Under the pieces are notes generated by a model. The model was not told the DNA's origin and did not search any database. It saw nothing but the letters and a program-made list of their open reading frames with translations. The translations under genes were made by a program, and so were the position numbers. Source: Sutterella sp. (GTDB lineage Bacteria; Pseudomonadota; Gammaproteobacteria; Burkholderiales; Burkholderiaceae_F). From it: a stretch of DNA of 40,326 nucleotides. Below, piece after piece: positions 31,432 through 38,997 of the stretch; the stretch's first letter is position 1, and every line of letters begins with the position of its first letter. The DNA lies in NCBI GenBank assembly GCA_019418605.1, contig DYBN01000016.1, forward strand, positions 1 to 40,326. The letters are read 5' to 3'.

Positions 31432-31475
31432 AAAAAAGCCGCGGACCTGCGGCGAGCAGGAGCGCGGCTTTTTTT
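31432..31475. terminator. Bidirectional terminator between DsbG-like and second MmgE/PrpD genes
   Basis: AAAAAAGCCGCG (31432-31443) is matched by CGCGGCTTTTTT (31463-31474), with CCTGC and GCAGG pairing inside. T tracts follow on both strands. It sits between two convergent genes. Confidence 0.8.
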
Positions 31476-31539
31476 CACGCACTGAGCCGCGCGCAAAGCC
31501 TGGCTTTGGGCTTGCCTTGTCGCGCGGCGAGGCGACTCA

Positions 31540-32874
31540 CTATTGCGCGAGAAGCGCAGCGAGCTCGCGCACCGAGTCTTGCTTGTCAATCGTCGTGGCA
31601 AGCTCCACGATGCGGGCCTGCTTGTCTTCCGAGTAGAACGGGACGGCGGCCTGGAACTTCGCGATGATCTGGTCGGCGTCGGCCTTGTCGCAGGAGTCCA
31701 ATGTGATTTCCTTGATGACCGTGCCGTCCTTGAGCGTGACGGTGACCTCGGCCTGACGATGCGGGAAGCGTGCCGTGGCGGCGGGGTCCTCGAGAACTTC
31801 CACGCGGCGCGCCAAGGCAAGAACCGTTTCGTCCTTGCGGAAATTTTCCGCAAAGAGGTTCAGTGAGACGCTTCCAAAGAGGAAGGCAAGCGCAATGCAG
31901 TACGGAAGCGAGAACTTCGCCTCATCCTCGGTGGCGACCTTGAGCTGCGCCACAAGATCGTAGGAGACCTTGTAGGTGCGCACCGTGACGTGTTCGATGT
32001 CTTCGGGCTTGATGCCGTACTTCTTGCGGATCATGAAGACCACGTCAAGCGGCGAATTGGTGTGGCCGCAGGAAGAGTAAACCTTGAAGAAGGCGGTGTC
32101 CGAGACAAGCGTCTCTTCCGAGGGATTCTCAAGATTTTCGATGTGCGGATCCGTGCACGTGGCCGCGACAAAGCCCTTTTTGCCAAGCAGGGCCGAGTGC
32201 GAGCCCGTCATGCCGATTTTGGCGAGTTCAGCCGCGTCAAGCCCGTTCTGGCAGGCCTGCGCGATGTTGATTGCCTTGGCGTGCGTGCCGAAGGACTCCA
32301 CCAGGCCGCCTGCGCAGGTTGCGGCAATGCCCATTGCATTGTTGGCCTGCTCGGGGTTGAGTTTCAAGAGGCTTGCAGCGGCGGCTGCGGCCGCAAAGGT
32401 GCCTGCCGTTCCGGTCGTGTGCCACGTGCGGTAGTGCGTGGGATTGACGGTGCGGCCGACGCGGGCAAACATGTCGTAGCCCAAAATGACGGATTTCAGA
32501 AACTCTGCGCCTGTTGCGTTGGTTTGCTCGGCAAGGGCAAGCGAGACGGGAAGCGTGATGCAGCCCGGGTGCCCGATGGCGGTGCGGTGTCCGTCGTCGA
32601 GCTCGCAGACATGACCTGCAATGCCGTTGAGATAGACCGCATTGCGGATGCTGTGGCCCGTGCCGTTGCGCACGATCGTGCAGGCGCCGGCGTCGCCCAC
32701 GGAGTAAAGGTACTTTGCGGCGATCTCCATCTGCGGGTAGTGCGCCCCGGCCGCGGCGCATCCAATCCAGTCGAGAACGCGCAGTCTGGCGTCGGCCTTG
32801 AAGTGCTCGGGAATGCGGTCAAAATCGCAGTTTGCAACAAAGGCCGCAAGGGCTTCTTGAATCGGTTCTTGCAT
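31540..32874 (-). CDS. MmgE/PrpD family protein (second copy)
   Basis: 444 residues from the ATG at 32872-32874, which has GAGGAG nine bases upstream; a GTG further up would include that ribosome site. Same plan as the copy at 19156: DWIGCAAAGAHYPQM, HVCELDDGHRTAIGHPGCITL, YRTWHTTGTAGTFAAAAAAAS and the C-terminal SSCGHTNSPLDVV motif. The two copies share only the core motifs, so they probably act on different acids. It is the last gene of the unit enolase-superfamily - DcuC-type - MmgE/PrpD; a hairpin (32898-32933) lies before its start. Reaction unknown; 2-methylcitrate dehydratase seems unlikely because no prpB or prpC is nearby. Confidence 0.85.
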   Translation of the reverse strand: MQEPIQEALAAFVANCDFDRIPEHFKADARLRVLDWIGCAAAGAHYPQMEIAAKYLYSVGDAGACTIVRNGTGHSIRNAVYLNGIAGHVCELDDGHRTAIGHPGCITLPVSLALAEQTNATGAEFLKSVILGYDMFARVGRTVNPTHYRTWHTTGTAGTFAAAAAAASLLKLNPEQANNAMGIAATCAGGLVESFGTHAKAINIAQACQNGLDAAELAKIGMTGSHSALLGKKGFVAATCTDPHIENLENPSEETLVSDTAFFKVYSSCGHTNSPLDVVFMIRKKYGIKPEDIEHVTVRTYKVSYDLVAQLKVATEDEAKFSLPYCIALAFLFGSVSLNLFAENFRKDETVLALARRVEVLEDPAATARFPHRQAEVTVTLKDGTVIKEITLDSCDKADADQIIAKFQAAVPFYSEDKQARIVELATTIDKQDSVRELAALLAQ

Positions 32875-32897
32875 GATTGAGTACTCCTCAATTGACA

Positions 32898-32933
32898 CAT
32901 GCCGTGCCGGATAGGAGTCCCGTGCACGGCATG
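32898..32933 (-). promoter_or_regulatory. Intercistronic stem-loop before second MmgE/PrpD gene
   Basis: CATGCCGTGC (32898-32907) and GCACGGCATG (32924-32933) are perfect reverse complements. It is in the 96-base gap after the DcuC-type gene, 23 bases from the next ATG, and has no T tail on the minus strand, so it is more likely a processing or stability element than a terminator. Confidence 0.5.
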
Positions 32934-32970
32934 CGGCAAGTGAAATCAGCAGAATTTGTGCTGTTGAAAA

Positions 32971-34359
32971 CTACAGGATGATCGTGAAGGTCAGCACGTA
33001 GTTGAGCAGGATGCACAAAATCAACGGGATGGCATTGCGCTTGACGATTTGGAAGGGCGAAACGCCTGCCAGACCGGCCACGGCCACGATGGCGCCCGTC
33101 ACGGGCGAGAGCGTGCGGCCAAAGCCCGTCATCGTCTGCAGCGGCAGCAGCATGTCAGCCGAATGCACGCCGAACTTGGAGGCGATGCTCGGAATCAGAG
33201 CGGCAAAGGAGAAGAACGGCGCGTTGCCCGAACCCATCAGGAAGGCGACGATGCCGATCACAAGGCTCATGACGAGAACCATGAAGCCCACGCCCAAGCC
33301 CATCGATTCCACGCCGCTGATCAGAGCGTCCACGGCGCCGATGGCGATAAGGCCCTTGCCGAAGACCTGGCCGGCTACGATGAGCGAAACCACAACGGCA
33401 AACTGCTTGCCCATGCCTTCAAAGAAGGCCTTCATGCCAGCGACGATGTCAAAGACCTTGCGCGTGCGGATGAACTCAAAGAGCATGGCGATGAACACCG
33501 AGAGCACGATGGCCGTCGGCACGCCGACCTTGATGTTGATGCCCCAGGCGCCGATCACCGTGGGATTGAAGATGAGCAGGATGACAAGCGGGATGATCGG
33601 AAGCAGGGCGTAAATCTTGGGAACGTTGAGATCTTCGCTTTTTTCCTCAGCAAACTGCGCCTGCAGCGCTGCATAGCCTTCGTCGACGCCCTCGCGCTTG
33701 TCCCAGTAGCGCTGCACGAAGTACTGGCTCACGAGCATGCAGATCAACAGCGGGAAGTAGATCTTCATCTGCCAGCTCAGGAAGTACTCGGCCCATTCAA
33801 TGCCGGAGGTCTTGGCCGCCAGCATGCAGTTGGCCGATCCCGGTCCAAGGTCAAAGAAGCGGCTTGCACCGATGATGCAGACGGCCGTCATGCGGGTGAC
33901 GCCGGCACGAATCAGCACGGGGTACAGAGTGACCATCATCATGAGGGCCAGACCCGAGGCGCTCGGGATGGCCATGCCCACGATCTGCGTGACCACAAAG
34001 CCCATGCAGGCGAGCATGTAGGGAGACTTGATGTATTTCAGGGGGCCGCCCACAACGGCGTACAGGGCGCGGCCGGCGTTGAGCTTGTCCATGTACTTGG
34101 CAAAGCCGCCCATGGCCATGATGGAAAGCCCCAGGCCTGCCAGCGTTGAGGACAGCGTCGCCTCAACGACTTTGAAAATATCGAAAAATGCCGAACCCGA
34201 ACTCTTTTTGAGCGCGATGCCGGGTTCGACGTCAAGGAGCACGGCGCAGGCAAGCAGCACCACGCCGGCAATCATCAGCACGGCCGTGGCGTAGCCTTTC
34301 TTTGCAATCATCCAGCCGACCCAGACGATCACAACGAGGGAAATGATTAATCCAAGCAT
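32971..34359 (-). CDS. DcuC-family C4-dicarboxylate transporter (second copy)
   Basis: 462 residues with about 12-14 membrane segments and the same marks as the copy at 15157: GLGLSIMAMGGFAKYM, SPYMLACMGFVVTQIV, SASGLALMMMVTLYPVLIRAGV, FFEGMGK, MGSGNAPFFSFAALIPS and GRTLSPVTGAIVAVAGLAGVS. It is clearly a paralogue rather than a recent copy, since many positions differ. It sits between an enolase-superfamily gene upstream and an MmgE/PrpD gene downstream, so it probably brings in the acid that they use. Inner-membrane. Substrate unknown. Confidence 0.87.
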   Translation of the reverse strand: MLGLIISLVVIVWVGWMIAKKGYATAVLMIAGVVLLACAVLLDVEPGIALKKSSGSAFFDIFKVVEATLSSTLAGLGLSIMAMGGFAKYMDKLNAGRALYAVVGGPLKYIKSPYMLACMGFVVTQIVGMAIPSASGLALMMMVTLYPVLIRAGVTRMTAVCIIGASRFFDLGPGSANCMLAAKTSGIEWAEYFLSWQMKIYFPLLICMLVSQYFVQRYWDKREGVDEGYAALQAQFAEEKSEDLNVPKIYALLPIIPLVILLIFNPTVIGAWGINIKVGVPTAIVLSVFIAMLFEFIRTRKVFDIVAGMKAFFEGMGKQFAVVVSLIVAGQVFGKGLIAIGAVDALISGVESMGLGVGFMVLVMSLVIGIVAFLMGSGNAPFFSFAALIPSIASKFGVHSADMLLPLQTMTGFGRTLSPVTGAIVAVAGLAGVSPFQIVKRNAIPLILCILLNYVLTFTIIL

Positions 34360-34385
34360 TCTGAAGAATCCTTTTCAGAGGACGG

Positions 34386-34435
34386 CGGGTGCCCGAGCGC
34401 AGGCTGTTTATAGGAATTTATTGCCCAGGCACCCG
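34386..34435 (-). promoter_or_regulatory. Intercistronic stem-loop before second DcuC-type gene
   Basis: CGGGTGCC (34386-34393) pairs with GGCACCCG (34428-34435) with a 34-base loop. It lies in the 96-base gap between the enolase-superfamily gene and the transporter gene, next to the transporter start. The next gap of the same unit also has a stem-loop (32898-32933). Confidence 0.4.
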
Positions 34436-34455
34436 TCAGGAAGTACCGAGGGGAA

Positions 34456-35646
34456 CTACTTCACCGTTTCCTTGGGCGATTCAGCAATGCACTTGTCCGT
34501 GAGTTCCTGACCGATGCCGGGCAGGTCGGGAATCGCATACTTGCCGTTTTCGGGCAGGTAGTCGTACTTGCAGGTGACGCGGTTGCCTTCGAGCAGGGCG
34601 TAGCGGTGCAGTTCGTGGATGGCGAAGTTGGGGATGGCCGCCTCGAGCTGCAGGGAGGCCGCGGTCATGATCGGGCCGCCGCAGACGTGCACCTGGCAGG
34701 TCGTGTCATAGATGTGGCCCATGTCGCAGATCTTCTTGCACTCGCCCATGCCGCCGCACGTGCCGATGTCGGGCTGGATGAGGTCGATGATGTGCTGCTC
34801 GAGGAACGGACGGAATCCCCAGCGGGTGAAGACGCGTTCGCCGGCGGCGATGGGGATGTTGATGTGCTCTCGCACGTCCTTGAGGCACTGCGGATTGAGG
34901 TTCATCACGGGCTCTTCATAGGCCGAGATGCGGAATTCCTCGATCATGCGGCCGAATTCGACGGCGGAGACCTTGTCGGTGAGGGCGTGGGCCTCAACGA
35001 TGATGTCGACGTCGTAGCCGATCGCTTCGCGGATGGCCTTGAGGCGGTTGTAGCCCACCATCAGGTCGCGGCGCGCGAAGGCGCCGTAGAGGTTGCGGCG
35101 CTTGGCGTAGCCCTGTTCGTCGATTTCGTTGACGTCGACCTTGATGGCGTCGTAGCCGTCTTCAACGGCGCGCACGGCGGCCGCGGCGTACTGCTCGGGC
35201 GTCGTGAGGTGTTCCTTCTTTTCGGGATCGCCCCAGCCAAACTGCAGCTGGCTCGCGTAGGTGCGCAGTTCATTGCGGGTCTTGCCGCCGAGCAGCTGGT
35301 AGCAGGGAACGCCGAGCACCTTGCCCTTGATGTCCCAGAGAGCCGTGTCGATGGCGCTCATGCCGGCGGAAACAACGGTGCCGCCGCCCTGGCCCCAGAA
35401 GGTCTTTTTCTGCATCTTGTCCCAGATGAATTCCGAGCGCATGGGATCTTCACCAATGAGCAGGCGGGAGAGATCCTTGGCCATGCCGAAACCGGCGGAT
35501 GCGCCGACGCCGTAGGCCATGCCGACTTCACCAAAACCCGAGACGCCTTCATCCGTGTTGATGCGGACGACGACGGGGCGCCACTTGGAGACGGCCGACT
35601 GAATCGGATTCTTTACATCGATGATGTCAACGCTGACGATTTTCAT
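34456..35646 (-). CDS. Enolase-superfamily (mandelate racemase/muconate lactonizing) enzyme
   Basis: 396 residues from the ATG at 35644-35646 with AGAGGA upstream. It has the family's N-terminal capping domain (MKIVSVDIIDVKNP start, TDEGVSGFGEVG) and a TIM barrel: the KVDVN strand-2 segment, metal-ligand strands VEAHALTD, YEEPVMN and AAGERVFTRW, and a His in VHVCGGPIMTAA with PDIGTCGGMGE just before it. This arrangement resembles galactonate dehydratase (GalD) and related sugar-acid dehydratases. The first metal ligand seems to be Glu or His (VEAHA) where GalD has DFH. It is the first gene of the unit with the DcuC-type and MmgE/PrpD genes. Substrate is not known; an aldonic or diacid is likely. 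Confidence 0.82.
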   Translation of the reverse strand: MKIVSVDIIDVKNPIQSAVSKWRPVVVRINTDEGVSGFGEVGMAYGVGASAGFGMAKDLSRLLIGEDPMRSEFIWDKMQKKTFWGQGGGTVVSAGMSAIDTALWDIKGKVLGVPCYQLLGGKTRNELRTYASQLQFGWGDPEKKEHLTTPEQYAAAAVRAVEDGYDAIKVDVNEIDEQGYAKRRNLYGAFARRDLMVGYNRLKAIREAIGYDVDIIVEAHALTDKVSAVEFGRMIEEFRISAYEEPVMNLNPQCLKDVREHINIPIAAGERVFTRWGFRPFLEQHIIDLIQPDIGTCGGMGECKKICDMGHIYDTTCQVHVCGGPIMTAASLQLEAAIPNFAIHELHRYALLEGNRVTCKYDYLPENGKYAIPDLPGIGQELTDKCIAESPKETVK

Positions 35647-35700
35647 TTGTGAAATCCTCTTTTGACGAGATGGGTTTGAGCGTGGCCGGAGCAAAAACAT

Positions 35701-35776
35701 CTTTGGGAACAAAGCTCTAGCCGCGATGGCATGCCATCAATGACGGCACGTTTCCCATAGTAGGCACTCTGGGAAA
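35701..35776. promoter_or_regulatory. Cluster of palindromes upstream of enolase-superfamily gene
   Basis: Three inverted repeats occur in 76 bases: CTTTG/CAAAG (35701-35714), GATGGCATGCCATC (35725-35738, a perfect 14-bp palindrome), and TTTCCCA/TGGGAAA (35751-35757 and 35770-35776). They lie 55-130 bases upstream of the ATG, where an operator and promoter would be expected, and AT-rich sequence follows to about 35870. No regulator is encoded next to them. Confidence 0.45.
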
Positions 35777-35937
35777 GGCAGACGTGTAAAGACTTTGACT
35801 TATATCGAAATAAAACTAAATTGTTTTCAACTTTGCAAAAACTATAACTTTTGTGAAGCATCTCTATAAGAAGGCCTCACACAGGCTCGGTGCTAAACTG
35901 CGCGCGCTTTGCCTTGATCCTTCAACAACGGATACCT

Positions 35938-36753
35938 ATGACGATCGAAATTGCTTTGGCGCTGCTTGTGCTCGGTTCCTGCACCGGGTTTCTCGCGGGA
36001 CTTCTGGGCATCGGCGGGGGCATGATCCTCACCCCATTTTTGACGATGATGCTCGTCTACACGGGAGTTCCGCAGGAGCACATCGTGCACGTGGCCATTG
36101 CCACGTCTCTGGCGACGATCATGTTCACTTCGCTTTCCTCGGTCAGGGCGCATCACAAGAGAGGCGCGGTGCTCTGGCCCGTTGTTTGGATGATTGCCCC
36201 GGGCATTCTTTTCGGGGCCTTGATCGGCGCAAAGATTGCCAGTGCGCTGCCCACCTTCTGGATTTCGATGGTGTTTGTCTGCTTCGTCGGGTTCTCGGCC
36301 TGCAAGATGTTTCGCAACTCCAAACCCAATCCGTCGCGCGAGCTGCCGGGCAAGCCGGGGCTCTTCGGCATGGGCGGCGTCATCGGCGTGATTTCGGCTC
36401 TGGTGGGTGCAGGAGGCGGCTTTATTTCGGTTCCCTTCATGGTCTGGTGCAACGTCAAAATGCAAAACGCCGTCGGAACCTCGGCCGCTCTGGGCTTTCC
36501 CATCGCGGCGGCAGGCACCTTGGGCTACGTGCTCACGGGCTGGGGCGCGCCCGGGCTGCCGGGATTTCCCATGATGATGGGCTACATTCATCTGCCTGCG
36601 CTTTTGTGCGTGTCGGCCGCAAGCGTGTGCACGGCCCCCTTGGGAGCCAAGGTGGCTCACAGCATCAATACCAAGCCGCTTAAAAAGCTCTTTGCTTGCA
36701 ATCTCTTTGTTTTGGCGGCCTATATGTTGTATCGTGCTGTCTCGACGCTCTAG
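35938..36753 (+). CDS. TauE/SafE-family permease
   Basis: 271 residues, about eight membrane segments. The family signature is in both halves: GFLAGLLGIGGGMILTPFL near residue 16 and GVISALVGAGGGFISVPFM near residue 155. Such proteins export or import sulfite, sulfonates or other small anions. The ATG at 35938 gives the normal N-terminus. It is divergent from the enolase-superfamily gene and shares its upstream region, so coregulation is possible. Since cysteine desulfhydrase and a MetC-type lyase are nearby, an organosulfur link is conceivable but only inferred. Confidence 0.85.
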   Translation: MTIEIALALLVLGSCTGFLAGLLGIGGGMILTPFLTMMLVYTGVPQEHIVHVAIATSLATIMFTSLSSVRAHHKRGAVLWPVVWMIAPGILFGALIGAKIASALPTFWISMVFVCFVGFSACKMFRNSKPNPSRELPGKPGLFGMGGVIGVISALVGAGGGFISVPFMVWCNVKMQNAVGTSAALGFPIAAAGTLGYVLTGWGAPGLPGFPMMMGYIHLPALLCVSAASVCTAPLGAKVAHSINTKPLKKLFACNLFVLAAYMLYRAVSTL

Positions 36754-36979
36754 TTCGAACGAACTACACCGCCAAGGCTGTCTTCTAATTCGCTTCTGAG
36801 GGCGGGTGTGACGCCGCCTTCGCCCCCGCATCGCGCAGGCCGGAAGGCTCGCGCGCGGCAAGCACCGCTCCCTTAAGGCGGCTCTTTGGACAAAAGCACA
36901 AAACGATTTCCGCCCGGCCGACGGGAAAGCTTCAAGCAAGCCCTTCGGACCGGGCTGCTCTTGAGGACCCCCGAACGTC

Positions 36980-38995
36980 ATGCAGAAAGTCAAATACGGC
37001 GTCTGGAACGGCATCAAGTATGACAACACGGCAGGAGGCGACGACGCCCCTGCGGATCTGCCGCTTTCAGCACTGCAAAATTTCAATCCCGGCAACCCGA
37101 TTGAGGCCATTATCGGAAAGCCGGGTTTTCTTATTTTCAACGACTCGGTCAGCCTGACCGGGATTCTCTACCGTTACTACGCCCGCACGCACGCCATTGC
37201 GTGCGGTCGCTGCACGCCGTGCCGCACCGGCTCCATTCTGATTGAACAGGCTCTCGAAAAGCTCATTCGCGGCCAAGGCTCCGAAGTTGACTGGGATCAC
37301 ATCTACGATACGGCGCTGCAGATGCGCCGCACGAGCCTTTGCGGCATCGGGCGCACCTCGCCCGTGGCCATGATCGGGGCCTTGAAGTACTTCAAGGACC
37401 GGCTCTTTGGCAATCCCACGCTGATGGTGGGAGACATGTATACGACGGTGACGGCCAAGTGCATCGAGGCGTGCCCGGCGCACGTCAACATCCCGCGCTA
37501 CATCGACTACGTGCGCGACGGACACCCCGAGCTTGCCGTCGGCGTGCTGCTGCACCACTATCCGCTTGTGGCAAGCTGCGGGCGCGTCTGCGCGCGGCCC
37601 TGCGAGGCGGCCTGCCGGCGCAACTACATCGACACGCCGGTCGCAATCAAGGACATCAAGCGCTTTGCCGCGGACAATGTCGGCGCCTCGGTCTCAGAAC
37701 TTTTCAAGGGCATGGATCCGATGCTCGATCCCACCAAGGCGCGCGTGGCCGTGGTCGGCGCGGGGCCTGCGGGAATCAACTGCGCCTACAACCTCTTGAT
37801 GATGGGGTATCCGGTCGACATTTACGACAAGGACGAGAACGCAGGCGGCATGGCGCTGCGCGGCATTCCTCCCTACAGACTTCCGAAGGGACTGCTGCAG
37901 AAGGAAACGGACGCCATCAGCGAGCTTGGCGGCGTGTGGCACTTCGGCAAGCAGCTCGGCAAGGACTTTACCGTTTCAAGTCTTTTTGACGAGGGCTACG
38001 GCGCGGTCTTCCTCGGGATCGGCTGCGCCGAGGGCGCCTACCTTGGTCTTCCCGATGAGGACACGACGCTTTCGGGCTACCGCAACGGCATCGACTTTTT
38101 GCTTGAGGTGGAAAAGGGCGTGGCCGACAACAATCTGCCCAAGCTCGAAGGAGACGTGGTGGTGGTCGGCTGCGGCAACGTTGCCATGGACTGCTGCCGA
38201 ACCGCCAAGCGCATCTGCACCGGCAAGGTGCACGTGGTGTATCGGCGCACGATACATGAGGCAAGCGCTGATGCCGAGGAAATCAAGGCGGCGCAGGAAG
38301 AAGGCGTTGAATTTCACTTCCTTACGAACCCTGTCGGCATTTTGAGCGAAGACGGCAAGGTGACGGGCGTGCGGCTCACGCGCATGGAGCTCACGGAAAA
38401 GGACGCGCGCGGGCGCCGCGGCGTGGCTCCCGTCAAGGGCAGCGAATTTGACATTCCCTGTGCAACGCTCATTGCGGCCATCGGACAAAAACTTGACCGC
38501 ACGGCCTTTACCGAAGCCGACGGCGTTCTTTTTGACCGGCGCGGAAACATTGCCGTGACGAGTGCGCTTGCCACTTCCCGCCCCGGCGTGTTTGCGGGCG
38601 GAGACTGCGCAACCGGTCCGACGACCTTGATCGGGGGACTTGCGCACGGCGAGCGCGCCGCCTATTCAATTGACGAATATCTGTCTCGCGGTTCCGTTGG
38701 GTTTGTCCCGCGCTTTCGCATGGGGCAGATCATCCGCGACTGCAAGCTGCTCGAAGACGGAAGGCCCGAGCAGCCCCACCGCAAGATGCCGCGCGAGGAG
38801 CTCCCGCAGCTGCCCCTTAAGCTGCGCGAAGGCAGCTTCACCGAGGTCGATCAAGGCTTTACGGCCGAGCAGGCGCAGCGTGAGGCTGCGCGCTGCATGC
38901 GCTGCTATCGACTCTACGCCATCGTCACGCCTCGCCCGATTCCGGGCAACGAGCGCATTGACTACCAAAACGACAAAGCTTTGCCGGGGGCGTAA
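36980..38995 (+). CDS. NuoF-like 4Fe-4S / GltD-like flavoprotein, likely hydrogenase partner
   Basis: 671 residues. An N-terminal part (about 60-140) has the cluster motif CGRCTPCRTG and TSLCGIGRTSPVAMIGALKYF, like the C-terminal 4Fe-4S domain of NuoF and HydB, but the NuoF flavin domain is absent. Then comes a Fer4_20 domain (CIEACPAHVNIPRYIDYVR, SCGRVCARPCEAACRR) and a GltD-type oxidoreductase with two dinucleotide sites, VAVVGAGPAGINCAYNLL (near 255) and VVVVGCGNVAMDCC (near 395), ending with GVFAGGDCATGPTTLIGGLAHG and a late CMRC pair. It probably passes electrons between NAD(P)H and Fe-S centres of the hydrogenase gene that starts two bases after its stop. Function as a partner is inferred from adjacency and domains. 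Confidence 0.85.
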   Translation: MQKVKYGVWNGIKYDNTAGGDDAPADLPLSALQNFNPGNPIEAIIGKPGFLIFNDSVSLTGILYRYYARTHAIACGRCTPCRTGSILIEQALEKLIRGQGSEVDWDHIYDTALQMRRTSLCGIGRTSPVAMIGALKYFKDRLFGNPTLMVGDMYTTVTAKCIEACPAHVNIPRYIDYVRDGHPELAVGVLLHHYPLVASCGRVCARPCEAACRRNYIDTPVAIKDIKRFAADNVGASVSELFKGMDPMLDPTKARVAVVGAGPAGINCAYNLLMMGYPVDIYDKDENAGGMALRGIPPYRLPKGLLQKETDAISELGGVWHFGKQLGKDFTVSSLFDEGYGAVFLGIGCAEGAYLGLPDEDTTLSGYRNGIDFLLEVEKGVADNNLPKLEGDVVVVGCGNVAMDCCRTAKRICTGKVHVVYRRTIHEASADAEEIKAAQEEGVEFHFLTNPVGILSEDGKVTGVRLTRMELTEKDARGRRGVAPVKGSEFDIPCATLIAAIGQKLDRTAFTEADGVLFDRRGNIAVTSALATSRPGVFAGGDCATGPTTLIGGLAHGERAAYSIDEYLSRGSVGFVPRFRMGQIIRDCKLLEDGRPEQPHRKMPREELPQLPLKLREGSFTEVDQGFTAEQAQREAARCMRCYRLYAIVTPRPIPGNERIDYQNDKALPGA

Positions 38996-38997
38996 CC

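Noticed and set aside
31540..32874. Assignment of the second MmgE/PrpD gene as prpD of the methylcitrate cycle
   Set aside because: No prpB, prpC or acn-type gene is nearby; the family contains other activities.
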